This document shows, in pieces, positions 1-8,111 of a stretch of 64,000 bases of DNA. The DNA is from Clostridia bacterium. GTDB taxonomy: Bacteria > Bacillota > Clostridia > Oscillospirales > CAG-272. The translations under genes were made by a program, and so were the position numbers. The stretch is taken from positions 1 to 64,000 of the forward strand of contig JAFQVV010000010.1 in NCBI GenBank assembly GCA_017407835.1, in the 5' to 3' direction. Position 1 is the first letter of the stretch; each line of letters begins with the position of its first letter. Below the pieces are notes generated by a model. It worked only from the letters and a program-made list of their open reading frames with translations. It ran no database searches and was not told the DNA's origin.

Positions 1-477
1 AGCTTCTGTGTCCTGCCCTGCCACAACAAAACCGCTGTCGATGGCGTAATCTTCACCCTCTCCCTCCCAAAAGAGACAGTAGTATTCCCTTCCCGTTACA
101 GGATCGGTGAGCGTACCGTCGGGCTTTGCGTCAACCGTCCAGCCGAAGCGGGGATATGCGGGATAAGTCGAGGTCAGCACTCCCGCATAATCCAATGTTA
201 CGTTCACCCGAGTGGGGGTAGTGGGGTACAGGTAGATGACGGGTTTTTCGGGGCAGACAGTTATGGAAGCGGTTGTTGTAGGTGCAGGTGTATCTGTTGT
301 CTCGGGTGCAGTTGTTGTCTCGGGTGCAGTTGTTGTTTCGGGTTCTATTATTGTTTGGGGTGATCGCGTAGATTCGGCGGGGGCAGTTGTTTCGGCTTCC
401 CTCCATGCGATATCACATCCGCCGAGGAAAAGTGTCACTAAAAGCAGGAAAAAAAGCAAGCAGAATATTCTGTTCAT
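1..477 (-). CDS. KPVIYLYP-family lipoprotein, N-terminal part (cut by left edge)
   Basis: The frame is open from an ATG at 477-475 to base 1 (159 codons), so the C-terminus lies outside the window. A GAGAGGAG ribosome site precedes the start. Residues 1-20 are a hydrophobic signal ending in a lipobox LGGC with the acceptor cysteine at residue 21, so the protein should be an exported, lipid-anchored surface protein. Residues 28-71 are a Thr/Pro/Glu linker with repeated TTTAPE units. Around residue 78 comes KPVIYLYP, followed by a stretch rich in Tyr, Gly and acidic residues (TLDYAG, FGWTV, YCLFWEGEGE). I recognise this as a recurring uncharacterised secreted domain of Firmicutes, often placed after a Cys as here (C75). 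Function unknown. It is transcribed divergently from the sugar isomerase-like gene. Confidence 0.8.
   Translation of the reverse strand, partial: MNRIFCLLFFLLLVTLFLGGCDIAWREAETTAPAESTRSPQTIIEPETTTAPETTTAPETTDTPAPTTTASITVCPEKPVIYLYPTTPTRVNVTLDYAGVLTSTYPAYPRFGWTVDAKPDGTLTDPVTGREYYCLFWEGEGEDYAIDSGFVVAGQDTEA
296..342. repeat. 18-bp tandem repeat in the lipoprotein linker
   Basis: About two and a half copies of an 18-bp unit (gtctcgggtgcagttgtt on the plus strand) encode the TTAPET repeats of the lipoprotein linker on the minus strand. In-frame units like this can change linker length by slippage without breaking the frame. Confidence 0.7.
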
Positions 478-578
478 GGAAGCAATCTCCTCTCAAGTGG
501 GTTATAAAAGAAGACGCAAAAAAATAAAAAAAGTTCCCGCGAAAATGCGAAAACGCAGCACATTTTTATCAACAAGCC

Positions 579-607
579 TTGCTTTTTGTCTCCGACTGTG
601 CTATGAT
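579..607 (+). promoter_or_regulatory. SigA-type promoter for the TIM-barrel isomerase gene
   Basis: TTGCTT at 579-584 and TATGAT at 602-607 are separated by 17 bp. They lie about 45 bp before the start codon at 652. The -10 is a 5/6 match to consensus and the -35 is weaker. Confidence 0.55.
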
Positions 608-651
608 TATCTCGGTTTGATTTTCAACAACAATGACAAGGAGAAATATGC

Positions 652-1575
652 ATGCTGCTCTCTGTTCAATCGGCTACTGTGGTCAACGATTTCGGGTCTG
701 AGCTCGGTTATAAAATGATCCGCGAAGCGGGATTTCAAGCCATTGATTGGAATATTGACCATTCGCTCAAAGCCAAAGATCTCAAAAGCGCACCGCTGGA
801 AGATCTCTGCATTTTTGAGAAATCACTGGACGAATGTTTGGCATATTATGCCGAACAGCTTGAGCAAATTCACGCCAACGGTCTGACAATCGCACAGGCA
901 CACGCCCCCTTCCCCGCTTATCTGCCCGAGCGCCCCGAAACGCTGGACTACACCATCAAGCTTTACCGACGCTGTATCGAATTCTGCCACGCGGTCGGCT
1001 GCAGAAATCTGGTCATCCACGGTATCTCGCTCGCCAATCCCGACAACACCAACACTCCCGAGACGGTGAAGGCGCTTAACTACAAGCTCTACGAGAGTCT
1101 CATGGATATTCTGGTCAAGACCAACGTCACCGTCTGCCTTGAAAATCTCTTCTCGGGTTCGCCCAAAGGACTGATCGAGGGCACCTGCTCCAATCCCAAT
1201 GAAGCTGTCGAATACATCGACACCCTCAATGCAAAGGCAGGCAAAGAATGCTTTGGCCTGTGTCTGGATACAGGCCACCTCAATCTGCTGCGCAAGAGCT
1301 TCCGCATCTATGTCCCGATTCTTGGCCGCCGCATCAAGGCACTGCACATTCATGACAACAACGGCACTGCCGATCAACATCTGATGCCTTATGTCGGCAC
1401 CATCAACTGGGATCACTTCTGCGATACCCTGCGCGAAATCGGATATGACGGTGATCTCAGCTTTGAAACCTTCGCCCAAACCCGTCCCAGTCAGCTCAAC
1501 CGCGAGCTTGTACCGCTCTTCCTATCGACCATTGCGGGAATAGGTCAATATTTCCGTGAGCGTATTCGTGCTTAA
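652..1575 (+). CDS. Sugar phosphate isomerase/epimerase (AP endonuclease 2 / xylose isomerase-like TIM barrel)
   Basis: This 307-aa protein matches the TIM-barrel family shared by endonuclease IV-like and sugar isomerase/epimerase enzymes. The expected metal-binding signatures occur in order: LENLF (about residue 163), LDTGHLN (about 205), LHIHDN (about 232) and SFETF (about 270). Such enzymes usually use Mn, Zn or Mg to isomerise or epimerise keto-sugars, sugar phosphates or inosose derivatives. The substrate cannot be read from the sequence. AAGGAG at 638-643 sits 8 nt before the chosen ATG; an out-of-frame ATG at 648 is ignored. An EamA exporter follows after 64 bp, so the pair may be co-transcribed, but no specific metabolic link is visible. 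Confidence 0.8.
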   Translation: MLLSVQSATVVNDFGSELGYKMIREAGFQAIDWNIDHSLKAKDLKSAPLEDLCIFEKSLDECLAYYAEQLEQIHANGLTIAQAHAPFPAYLPERPETLDYTIKLYRRCIEFCHAVGCRNLVIHGISLANPDNTNTPETVKALNYKLYESLMDILVKTNVTVCLENLFSGSPKGLIEGTCSNPNEAVEYIDTLNAKAGKECFGLCLDTGHLNLLRKSFRIYVPILGRRIKALHIHDNNGTADQHLMPYVGTINWDHFCDTLREIGYDGDLSFETFAQTRPSQLNRELVPLFLSTIAGIGQYFRERIRA

Positions 1576-1639
1576 ACGCTCCCATCGATCCGTCGGCACG
1601 GCGGATATTGCTCTCTTCAGGAAAGGTTTTTGATTCACT

Positions 1640-2533
1640 ATGAATAAACATATTATCTCAGTCCTTACCGCAGGCGCGCTGTGGGGACTGATGGGACTCT
1701 TTACCCGTGCGCTTTCTTCGTTTGGCTTCAGCTCCACCAGCGCCATCCTTCTGCGCTGCGGAGTTGCCGCCATCCTCTTCGGCATCACCGCCGCCGTCAC
1801 TGATCCCAAACAATTCCGTGTCAAGCTCAAGGATATCTGGTGCTTCCTCGGCAGCGGCATCTGCAGTCTGCTCTTTTTCACCTACTGCTACTTCGAGGCG
1901 ATTTCGCGCATGAGTCTCTCAACTGCGGCCATCCTGCTCTACACCGCCCCCACCATCGTCATGCTCCTCTCGGCCCTTTTCTTCAAAGAAAAAATCACTC
2001 CCATTAAATTAGCGGCACTTGTCCTCGCCTTTATCGGCTGCTGTCTTGTTTCGGGACTTGGGCAAGGCGAGCAGGCGCTCTCACTTGACGGACTGCTCTT
2101 CGGTCTTGGCTCGGGTGTGGGATACGCCCTCTACAGCATTTTTGCACGCTGTTCGCTCAATCGCGGATACAGTTCAACCACCGTCAACTTCTACTCCTGC
2201 CTTCTGGCAGCCCTGGGTTCGGCTGTCATCTGGGGCGTGGAGGAACCAATGCTCGCACTGACGGGTTCCTGGCAGACTTTGCTGATCAGCCTTGCCATGG
2301 GCGGCATCAGCTGCTATCTCCCCTACTTGTTTTACACCTACAGTCTCACCGGATTGGAGACGGGACGTGCATCGATCCTCTCCTCCTTTGAGCCTGTGGT
2401 TGCAACGCTGGTTGGCATCATCATCTTCCGCGAGCCGCTGACGCTGATGAGTGCACTCGGCGTAATCTGCGTACTCGGTGCTGTCGTTCTGCTGAATATG
2501 CGGCGCAAATCCGCAGCAGAAAAAGCAAAATAA
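1640..2533 (+). CDS. EamA/DMT-superfamily transporter
   Basis: This 297-aa polytopic membrane protein has ten predicted membrane segments in two homologous halves (about residues 1-145 and 150-290), the standard EamA (RhaT-like drug/metabolite transporter) layout. Typical elements are the N-terminal GALWGLMGLFTR motif, ALFFKE at the end of the first half and FEPVVATLVGIIIFREPL in the second. It probably exports a small metabolite such as an amino acid or sugar derivative; the substrate cannot be predicted. It ends just before a terminator shared with the converging DD-carboxypeptidase-like gene. Confidence 0.88.
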   Translation: MNKHIISVLTAGALWGLMGLFTRALSSFGFSSTSAILLRCGVAAILFGITAAVTDPKQFRVKLKDIWCFLGSGICSLLFFTYCYFEAISRMSLSTAAILLYTAPTIVMLLSALFFKEKITPIKLAALVLAFIGCCLVSGLGQGEQALSLDGLLFGLGSGVGYALYSIFARCSLNRGYSSTTVNFYSCLLAALGSAVIWGVEEPMLALTGSWQTLLISLAMGGISCYLPYLFYTYSLTGLETGRASILSSFEPVVATLVGIIIFREPLTLMSALGVICVLGAVVLLNMRRKSAAEKAK

Positions 2534-2547
2534 GCGCCCCGAAAATA

Positions 2548-2577
2548 AAATCACCGCAGCATAGGCTGCGGTGATTT
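2548..2577. terminator. Bidirectional intrinsic terminator
   Basis: A perfect 13-bp stem (2548-2560 with 2565-2577) and a 4-nt ATAG loop lie between converging genes. The stem begins with A and ends with T residues, giving U-rich tails in both directions. It overlaps the stop codon of the minus-strand gene. Confidence 0.8.
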
Positions 2578-3901
2578 ATTTGAAGCGCATATAGCGCTGT
2601 TGCTTGCGGTAACGGTGGATCGCCGTGCCGAATATATACACCACCGTCAAAATGATGGCAGCAATTACGGCGGCGATGAAAAAACGGCTGCGGGAAAAAG
2701 CCTTGATGCGCGAGAGCACATAGAGGAACTCCGATCGTTCAACCGAATTTTTCGTCACAAGATTAACTGTCCCCAACACCTCGTCACCATATTTAACGGT
2801 GATAAATCCTGCGACCTGCCCCTCTGTCACGGGTGCCGCAAGTGACGCGGAGGTAATGTTATGCGTATAGGTGAGATCGACGGCGGGATCAAGCGTAGTC
2901 GGCAGATAGTGGGTTACCGACGTTTCAGGCACAAGGGTGACGTAATCAACCTTATCCGACAGGGTAACGGGGACCTCGCAAACCATGCGGTCGGTATCCA
3001 GCACCGTCACATAACCAAAGTGATCAAATGCCCAATCAAGCAGAGTCCGTGCAAGGGTATAGGATGTAATTTTCCCCTCAACCTCCTCGCCGCCCATGAC
3101 AATGCACAGATATGTCAACCCGTCTTTCTCGGCAGTCGTGGCAAGGCAATACCCGCCTTCATTGGTTGAGCCTGAGTTGAGACCGCGGGCAGAAGCGTAA
3201 TAGTAGATAACTTCTTTGTTGCGCGCGATCAGGTAATTGCGGTTATAAATATTCCGCTCACCGGTGATATTGGTGGCGGGCATGATGTACTTGGATGCGG
3301 AGGTAATCTCCATATACAGCGGATTTCGGGCAGCGGCAAGCGCAATTTTCGCGGTGTCTGCCGTGGTGGTCACCATATCGGCGTGGTGCATCCCCGACGG
3401 ATTGGTATAATGTGTGTTCTCGGCACCGAGCTCGGCGGCACGATCATTCATCATGACAACAAAGGCGTTTATGCTTCCCCCAACCAGATGTGCGAGAACG
3501 GCACAAGCATCGTTATATCCGCCGCAAAGCGCGGCATAGAGCATATCTCGCACACTGACCGTTTCGCCGGCTTTAAGGGCAATGTTATTGCCCTTGACGT
3601 TCTTGAGCATCTCGCTTGTGATGGTGACACGCTCATCCAACCGCTCTGACAATGCCTCAACCGCCACAAGGCCGGTCATGATTTTCACGGTAGAGGCGGG
3701 ATAGATTTGTTCATCTTCACGATAGGTCAGAAGCGGCACATCGTGCTCAAGATTGTACAAATATACGCCCTGCGCGTGTGTAATTTCAGGGGGAACCGGT
3801 TCGTTTGATGCTTGTTCGGCAGCTGCAGGCAGGGAGAGCAGGCTGGTACTCACCGTCAAAACCAGCAGCAGATATGCAATTACCCGAGTAAACGGTTTCA
3901 A
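2576..3901 (-). CDS. DD-carboxypeptidase-like (DacF/PBP5 family) protein with altered SxN and KTG motifs
   Basis: A 441-aa penicillin-binding protein of the S11 peptidase type. The best start is TTG at 3901 with GGAGGAG 7 nt upstream; the longer open frame would run into ribF. A signal sequence ends near AAAEQ (about residue 30), the catalytic SxxK is present as STVK, and a C-terminal segment (FFIAAVIAAIILTVVYIFG) plus a basic tail anchors it. Family members trim the terminal D-Ala from peptidoglycan stem peptides. Two of the three family motifs are changed: the SxN position reads GYN (CGGYNDAC) and the KTG position reads NSG (GLNSGSTNEGGYC). Activity is therefore doubtful, or specificity is altered. 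It is last in an operon with ireB and ribF. Confidence 0.82.
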   Translation of the reverse strand: MKPFTRVIAYLLLVLTVSTSLLSLPAAAEQASNEPVPPEITHAQGVYLYNLEHDVPLLTYREDEQIYPASTVKIMTGLVAVEALSERLDERVTITSEMLKNVKGNNIALKAGETVSVRDMLYAALCGGYNDACAVLAHLVGGSINAFVVMMNDRAAELGAENTHYTNPSGMHHADMVTTTADTAKIALAAARNPLYMEITSASKYIMPATNITGERNIYNRNYLIARNKEVIYYYASARGLNSGSTNEGGYCLATTAEKDGLTYLCIVMGGEEVEGKITSYTLARTLLDWAFDHFGYVTVLDTDRMVCEVPVTLSDKVDYVTLVPETSVTHYLPTTLDPAVDLTYTHNITSASLAAPVTEGQVAGFITVKYGDEVLGTVNLVTKNSVERSEFLYVLSRIKAFSRSRFFIAAVIAAIILTVVYIFGTAIHRYRKQQRYMRFK

Positions 3902-3917
3902 ATTTAATCTCCTCCAA

Positions 3918-4853
3918 TCAGCGGAGTTTGAAATAGGCGCGAGCGGCAGTGATATCGTCTGCAATCGCAGCCCGAAGTTCATCCAGAGAGGCATATTTTT
4001 GCTCGGTGCGCAGATGGGCATGAAAATGCACCCGCACAGCACGATCATACATATCCTGCGAAAAATCAAGAATATGGCTCTCGCAGGTGACGGTATCGCC
4101 ATCGTCCACCGTCGGGCGGATGCCGACATTGGTTACGGCAGGATAATGCACACCATCAATCTCACAAACTGTGGCATATACGCCAAACGCGGGGATAATG
4201 CTGCCGCGCGTAAAATGCTGGTTGAGCGTAGGCACCCCAATGGTGCGTCCGAGCGCTTTGCCATGCTGAACCGGCAGACAAACCGACCAGGGGCGACCGA
4301 GCATATTTTTTGTCAATTCCACATTTCCCGCACCGATTGCCGCTCGAATTGCCGTGGAGCTGACCACCTGCGCACCCAAGCAAACAGGGTCCACCACTGT
4401 CATTCGATCGCCAAAAAATCGGCGCAATATCTCTGCATTCCCCAGCCCCCGTGCACCGAAGCTGAAATTGAAGCCGCAGACAACATAGCGGCAGTCGCAG
4501 ACATCAAGCAGAATTTCCTGCACAAAACGATCGGGAGAATAGTCTCGCAGTGTGGGGAAATCCCCGAGGATGCAGTAATCCATTCCCGCTTCGGCAAAGC
4601 AGGCGAGCTTTTCTTCGATGGATAGAATCTGCGGAATCGGCTTGTCCGCCAGATATGCCGAGGGGGGCTCAGCAAAGCACCACACCCCTGCACAAAGCCC
4701 GGGGAGCTCGTCCCGAAGGGATGCGACCGCCCTCCGGACAGCCTCAAGCAGAGCACGGTGCCCGATATGTACACCGTCAAAATTACCAATGGCGAGAGCG
4801 AGGGGGTTCTTATGAACCTCCTCGCACATTGTTCTCAGGTTAATTTGTTTCAT
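3918..4853 (-). CDS. ribF: Bifunctional riboflavin kinase / FAD synthetase
   Basis: This 311-aa protein converts riboflavin to FMN and FMN to FAD in the cytoplasm. The N-terminal adenylyltransferase domain shows GNFDGVHIGHRALL (about residues 22-35) and VCGFNFSFGARGLGN (about residue 120). The C-terminal flavokinase domain has the LGRPW turn, YPAVTNVGIRPTVDDG and a later ESHILDF segment with the family glutamate. Length is normal. It lies between ireB (17 bp upstream) and the DD-carboxypeptidase-like gene (16 bp downstream), so the three are probably one transcript from the promoter at 5164-5192. Confidence 0.95.
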   Translation of the reverse strand: MKQINLRTMCEEVHKNPLALAIGNFDGVHIGHRALLEAVRRAVASLRDELPGLCAGVWCFAEPPSAYLADKPIPQILSIEEKLACFAEAGMDYCILGDFPTLRDYSPDRFVQEILLDVCDCRYVVCGFNFSFGARGLGNAEILRRFFGDRMTVVDPVCLGAQVVSSTAIRAAIGAGNVELTKNMLGRPWSVCLPVQHGKALGRTIGVPTLNQHFTRGSIIPAFGVYATVCEIDGVHYPAVTNVGIRPTVDDGDTVTCESHILDFSQDMYDRAVRVHFHAHLRTEQKYASLDELRAAIADDITAARAYFKLR

Positions 4854-4870
4854 GTCGGCTGCGGCGTCAT

Positions 4871-5128
4871 TTATACGCCAAGATACTCCTTCACCAGCTT
4901 ATTGAGCAGCTCATAACGGTCAATGCGGCAAATAAGACTGCGCGCATTATTGTGGTTGGTGATGTAGGTCGGATCCTCCGAAAGAATATACCCGACAATT
5001 TGGATAATGGGGTCATACCCTCTTTCGCTCAATGCGTTATATACGGTGGACAGGATTGCCTTGGTCGGGTTTTCTTTATCCGCACTCAAGGTAAACGTCT
5101 GGGTTGTCTGCAGTTCATTCTTCGGCAT
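4871..5128 (-). CDS. ireB: IreB-family regulatory phosphoprotein (UPF0297)
   Basis: An 85-aa protein matching the IreB/YrzL family over its full length, including QTFTLSADKENPTKAIL and the GYDPIIQIVGYILSEDPTYIT core. In Enterococcus faecalis IreB is a substrate of the PASTA kinase IreK and modulates intrinsic cephalosporin resistance. The N-terminal Thr residues (TTQTFT) correspond to the phosphorylated region there. AAGGAG precedes the ATG. In many Firmicutes ireB sits with ruvX; here it precedes ribF and a penicillin-binding protein homologue, which fits a cell-envelope role without proving one. Confidence 0.93.
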   Translation of the reverse strand: MPKNELQTTQTFTLSADKENPTKAILSTVYNALSERGYDPIIQIVGYILSEDPTYITNHNNARSLICRIDRYELLNKLVKEYLGV

Positions 5129-5163
5129 TCGGATCTCAACTCCTTTATGATTTCTGTGATTAC

Positions 5164-5192
5164 AGTATACGACATTTCGGAAAAAATTTCAA
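5164..5192 (-). promoter_or_regulatory. SigA-type promoter of the ireB-ribF operon
   Basis: On the minus strand, TTGAAA (5192-5187) and TATACT (5169-5164) are separated by exactly 17 bp, about 36 bp before the ireB ATG. Confidence 0.8.
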
Positions 5193-5269
5193 GTATTTTT
5201 GCAGATTGTAATATAATTTTAACTTTTCTGTAAGCCGGCTGCAACAAAACTTCCGGTTGCGCTCACGCT

Positions 5270-5299
5270 CAGCGGCAGCGAGAGAACTCGTCGCTGCTG
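5270..5299 (-). terminator. Hairpin downstream of the SLH protein gene
   Basis: A 13-bp imperfect stem (5270-5282 with 5287-5299, one mismatch, two G-U pairs) with an AGAA loop lies 22 bp past the SLH gene stop. It has no clear U-run, so it may be a weak or Rho-assisted terminator or only an mRNA-end structure. Confidence 0.4.
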
Positions 5300-5321
5300 C
5301 TGAACGATCCGCATGGCGTAA

Positions 5322-6599
5322 TTACTGCAGTGCATCCACCGCACACAAAATCTGCGCGGTCTGTGCACGGGTGATGAGACTGTTTGCCGCAATCATTCCG
5401 CTGCCCGTTCCGCGGAATACACCGATGGCATTGAGGGCGCTGAGTGCATCATAAGCCCATTCGGGTACGCCCGAAGCATCGGCAAAAATCGGTTTGACCG
5501 TCGGGACGGCAGGATCAAGCATATTACCGAGCATCACGGCTGCTTCGGCGCGGGTAATGGTATCATTGGCAGCAAAAATCTGCTTTCCGTCAACCGTTCT
5601 GCCCTGCACATAACCCAATTCAACCGCAGCGGCAACATAACCCTTCATCGCCGCAGGAATTTCGGCATCATCGGCGAATCCCGTATTTGTTACGGTCGGC
5701 ACATCGGTAATCCCCAGGACATTCATTGCCATCACCAAGAAGTCGCCTCGGCTGACCGTCGCACCAGGATCAAAATAGCACAGACTGCCCACCTGCCGTC
5801 CCTGCATGATTCCGCGTTCGGTCATGGTCAGTGCGGCATTGCAGGCCCAGTGATCCTGCATATCGGCATAAACAATCGAGGTGGAAGGGCGGGTGATCTC
5901 AACCGTCACCGTGGCAGCAGCAGAATAATTGCCGTATTTGTCATGCACCACATAGCGAAAGCTGTCACGTCCGCTCTTGCCATCTGCGGGGGTATACCGA
6001 TAATCTCCGTTGCTTGCATCGAGCAGTGTAACCGTACCCTTTTTCGGCTGCGTAACAATCTCATAGGTCAGTGCATCTCCCTCGGGATCATAGGCGGGCA
6101 AATTGCCGAAACAGCTGACCGAGCGATGCGTACTGACCGACAGTGCCTGTGCATCCGCCAACTCTACCGTAGGAGAAAAATTAAGTGCGGAAAGCAAATA
6201 GAGTGAACAATTCACCGAATATCCTCTCTCATCGCACGAAAAGGTAAAGCTGCTCTCTGTCACCGCATCGGCGGCAGGAACAAAGCGAAGCACATTCAAT
6301 TGATTTCGTGCAATTACCTGCCCCGCATACACATCGCTCTGTCCCAGCTTAAGACGCCCCTCCTCCGCCGGCGGAAGCGTATTTACCGTAATTGTTGCGA
6401 ATTTACTCAGGTTCAATGCACGGGAAAAATCCTCTGCCGAAAATTCAATCTCATCGTACATCAATCCCGATTTTGCCATTTCCTGCTCGGCAGCGAGCAA
6501 ATGCAGCGCAGGGGAGAGCGTGGCAGCCGAGGCGGGAATCATCGCCGCAGCTGTCAGCAAAAGAGCCAGTGCAGCCAACAGAGAAGTAAACTTTTTCAA
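5322..6599 (-). CDS. S-layer homology (SLH) protein with a cadherin-like domain
   Basis: A 425-aa secreted protein. TTG at 6599 is the likely start, because GGAAAGG lies 9-10 nt upstream; an ATG at 6623 has no ribosome site. After a signal peptide ending ASAATLSP come a region of unknown fold (about residues 30-150), a cadherin/VCBS-like repeat (DPEGDALTYEI through DSFRYVVHDKYGNYS, about 175-235) and three C-terminal SLH repeats (WACNAALTMTERGIMQG, YVAAAVELGYVQGR, WAYDALSALNAIGVFRG). SLH repeats bind pyruvylated secondary cell-wall polymers, so it should be held non-covalently at the surface. The ligand of the cadherin-like part is unknown. Confidence 0.88.
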   Translation of the reverse strand: MKKFTSLLAALALLLTAAAMIPASAATLSPALHLLAAEQEMAKSGLMYDEIEFSAEDFSRALNLSKFATITVNTLPPAEEGRLKLGQSDVYAGQVIARNQLNVLRFVPAADAVTESSFTFSCDERGYSVNCSLYLLSALNFSPTVELADAQALSVSTHRSVSCFGNLPAYDPEGDALTYEIVTQPKKGTVTLLDASNGDYRYTPADGKSGRDSFRYVVHDKYGNYSAAATVTVEITRPSTSIVYADMQDHWACNAALTMTERGIMQGRQVGSLCYFDPGATVSRGDFLVMAMNVLGITDVPTVTNTGFADDAEIPAAMKGYVAAAVELGYVQGRTVDGKQIFAANDTITRAEAAVMLGNMLDPAVPTVKPIFADASGVPEWAYDALSALNAIGVFRGTGSGMIAANSLITRAQTAQILCAVDALQ

Positions 6600-6797
6600 A
6601 ATAACCAAACCTTTCCGACGCATAAATCACCGGGACAGCCCGCGTCACAGACTGCCGTCCTACTCTTAATTTATCCATCTCAATCCAAAATATGCACATT
6701 CCCGATCGTCTTCCGCCGCAAAGTTTCCCAAAATGCCCCCCGATAAAGCCGAATTGAAAAAAAGTGAAGAAAAATCCGCTTTTTTACAAAATAAACA

Positions 6798-6826
6798 TTG
6801 CAAAATTGCGCAAAATGGACTATAAT
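6798..6826 (+). promoter_or_regulatory. SigA-type promoter of ilvE
   Basis: TTGCAA (6798-6803) and a consensus TATAAT (6821-6826) are separated by 17 bp, about 60 bp before the ilvE ATG. Confidence 0.8.
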
Positions 6827-6885
6827 AGATGCAATCCTTAACGCATACTAACGACGAAGGAAATTCGATTACGGAGGATTTCGTG

Positions 6886-7959
6886 ATGTTAGACATCAAA
6901 ATCACCCCCACCACAGCGCCGAAGGCCAAACCGCAAACCGATAAGCTTGGCTTCGGCAAGATCTTTACCGATCATATGTTCATTATGAACTACACCGAGG
7001 GCAAGGGCTGGCATGATCCCCGCATTGTCCCCTATGCACCCATCTCGCTTGATCCTGCGGCTATGGTTTTCCATTACGGTCAGGAGATGTTTGAGGGCCT
7101 GAAGGCTTACCGTACCGCCGACGGCTCTATCCAGCTCTTCCGTCCCCAGAAAAACATCGAGCGCATGAACAATACCAACCGCCGCCTCTGCATCCCCCAG
7201 GTAGATCCCGATGATGTACTTCAGGCCATCAAGGCTCTGGTTGAATATGAAAAGGATTGGGTTCCTTCTTTTGACGGCACCTCCCTCTACATCCGTCCCT
7301 TTATCATTGCTACCGATCCCTTCCTTGGCGTCCACGCTGCCAAGACCTATCTCTTCATGATCATCCTTGCTCCCTCCGGCTCCTACTATCCCGAGGGAAT
7401 CAACCCTGTCAAGATCTTCATTGAGACCGAGTATGTCCGCGCTTCCCGCGGCGGCACCGGCTTTGCCAAGTGCGGCGGCAACTACGCCGCTTCCCTCATC
7501 GGTCAGGAGAAGGCAGAGAAGTTGGGCTACGCACAGGTGCTCTGGCTTGATGCCATCGAGCGCAAGTACATCGATGAGGTGGGCGCAATGAACGTCTTCT
7601 TCGTCATCGACGGTGAGATTGTTACGCCCTCTCTGACCGAGGGCTCTATTCTTCCCGGTGTTACCCGCGCATCCTGCATCGAGCTGCTCCGCAGCTGGGG
7701 CTACACCGTCACCGAGCGCCGCGTTTCGGTGGAGGAGCTGTACACCGCACACCGTGAAGGCCGCCTCAACGAGGCGTTCGGCACAGGCACCGCTGCCGTT
7801 ATTTCTCCCATCGGTGAGCTCAACGACAACGGCGACAAGATTATTCTCAACAACAACGAAATCGGTCCCATCGCGCAGAAGCTCTACGACAATCTCACCG
7901 GCATCCAGTGGGGCCGCATCGACGATCCCATGGGCTGGATTGAGAAGGTCTGCGACTAA
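6886..7959 (+). CDS. ilvE: Branched-chain amino acid aminotransferase
   Basis: A 357-aa class IV PLP aminotransferase that interconverts Val, Leu and Ile with their 2-oxo acids using glutamate/2-oxoglutarate. The start at 6886 is set by GGAGG 8 nt upstream; an upstream in-frame ATG at 6829 overlaps the promoter. The PLP lysine is in ERKYIDEVGAMN (about K227), preceded by the CGGNYAASL segment and followed by SILPGVTRAS, all typical of this family. A terminator follows, so it is monocistronic. Confidence 0.95.
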   Translation: MLDIKITPTTAPKAKPQTDKLGFGKIFTDHMFIMNYTEGKGWHDPRIVPYAPISLDPAAMVFHYGQEMFEGLKAYRTADGSIQLFRPQKNIERMNNTNRRLCIPQVDPDDVLQAIKALVEYEKDWVPSFDGTSLYIRPFIIATDPFLGVHAAKTYLFMIILAPSGSYYPEGINPVKIFIETEYVRASRGGTGFAKCGGNYAASLIGQEKAEKLGYAQVLWLDAIERKYIDEVGAMNVFFVIDGEIVTPSLTEGSILPGVTRASCIELLRSWGYTVTERRVSVEELYTAHREGRLNEAFGTGTAAVISPIGELNDNGDKIILNNNEIGPIAQKLYDNLTGIQWGRIDDPMGWIEKVCD

Positions 7960-7973
7960 ACAAGCAAACAGGC

Positions 7974-8001
7974 AAAATGGACCGCGCATACGGTCCATTT
8001 T
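7974..8001 (+). terminator. Intrinsic terminator of ilvE
   Basis: An 11-bp perfect stem (7974-7984 with 7991-8001), a 6-nt loop and a T-run ending at 8002 lie 15 bp after the ilvE stop. Confidence 0.85.
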
Positions 8002-8017
8002 TCTGCAGAGTGTAGCT

Positions 8018-8078
8018 CCCAATGCAGGGGTTCCACCCCTGCACCCCGCCAAAGAACTTTTTGTAAAAAGTTCTTTGG
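8018..8078. repeat. Palindromic intergenic element (candidate dispersed repeat)
   Basis: Two nested inverted repeats lie between ilvE and the M3 peptidase gene: a GC-rich one (gcaggggttccacccctgc) and a perfect 14-bp arm pair, 8049-8062 with 8065-8078, around GT. No T-run follows, so it is not a simple terminator. The GC-rich header and CTTTTT-containing palindrome resemble intergenic repeats that I associate with Ruminococcaceae genomes, and a degenerate counterpart occurs near 41392-41450. Confidence 0.45.
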
Positions 8079-8111
8079 AATCTCAAAAACTTTCAAACAA
8101 GGAGGTCCCCT

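Noticed and set aside
3753-4625. 290-codon plus-strand frame
   Set aside because: Antisense to the dac-like gene and ribF; no domain recognisable.
6889-8052. 387-codon minus-strand frame
   Set aside because: Antisense to ilvE, with low-complexity Gly/Val/Asp composition typical of shadows.
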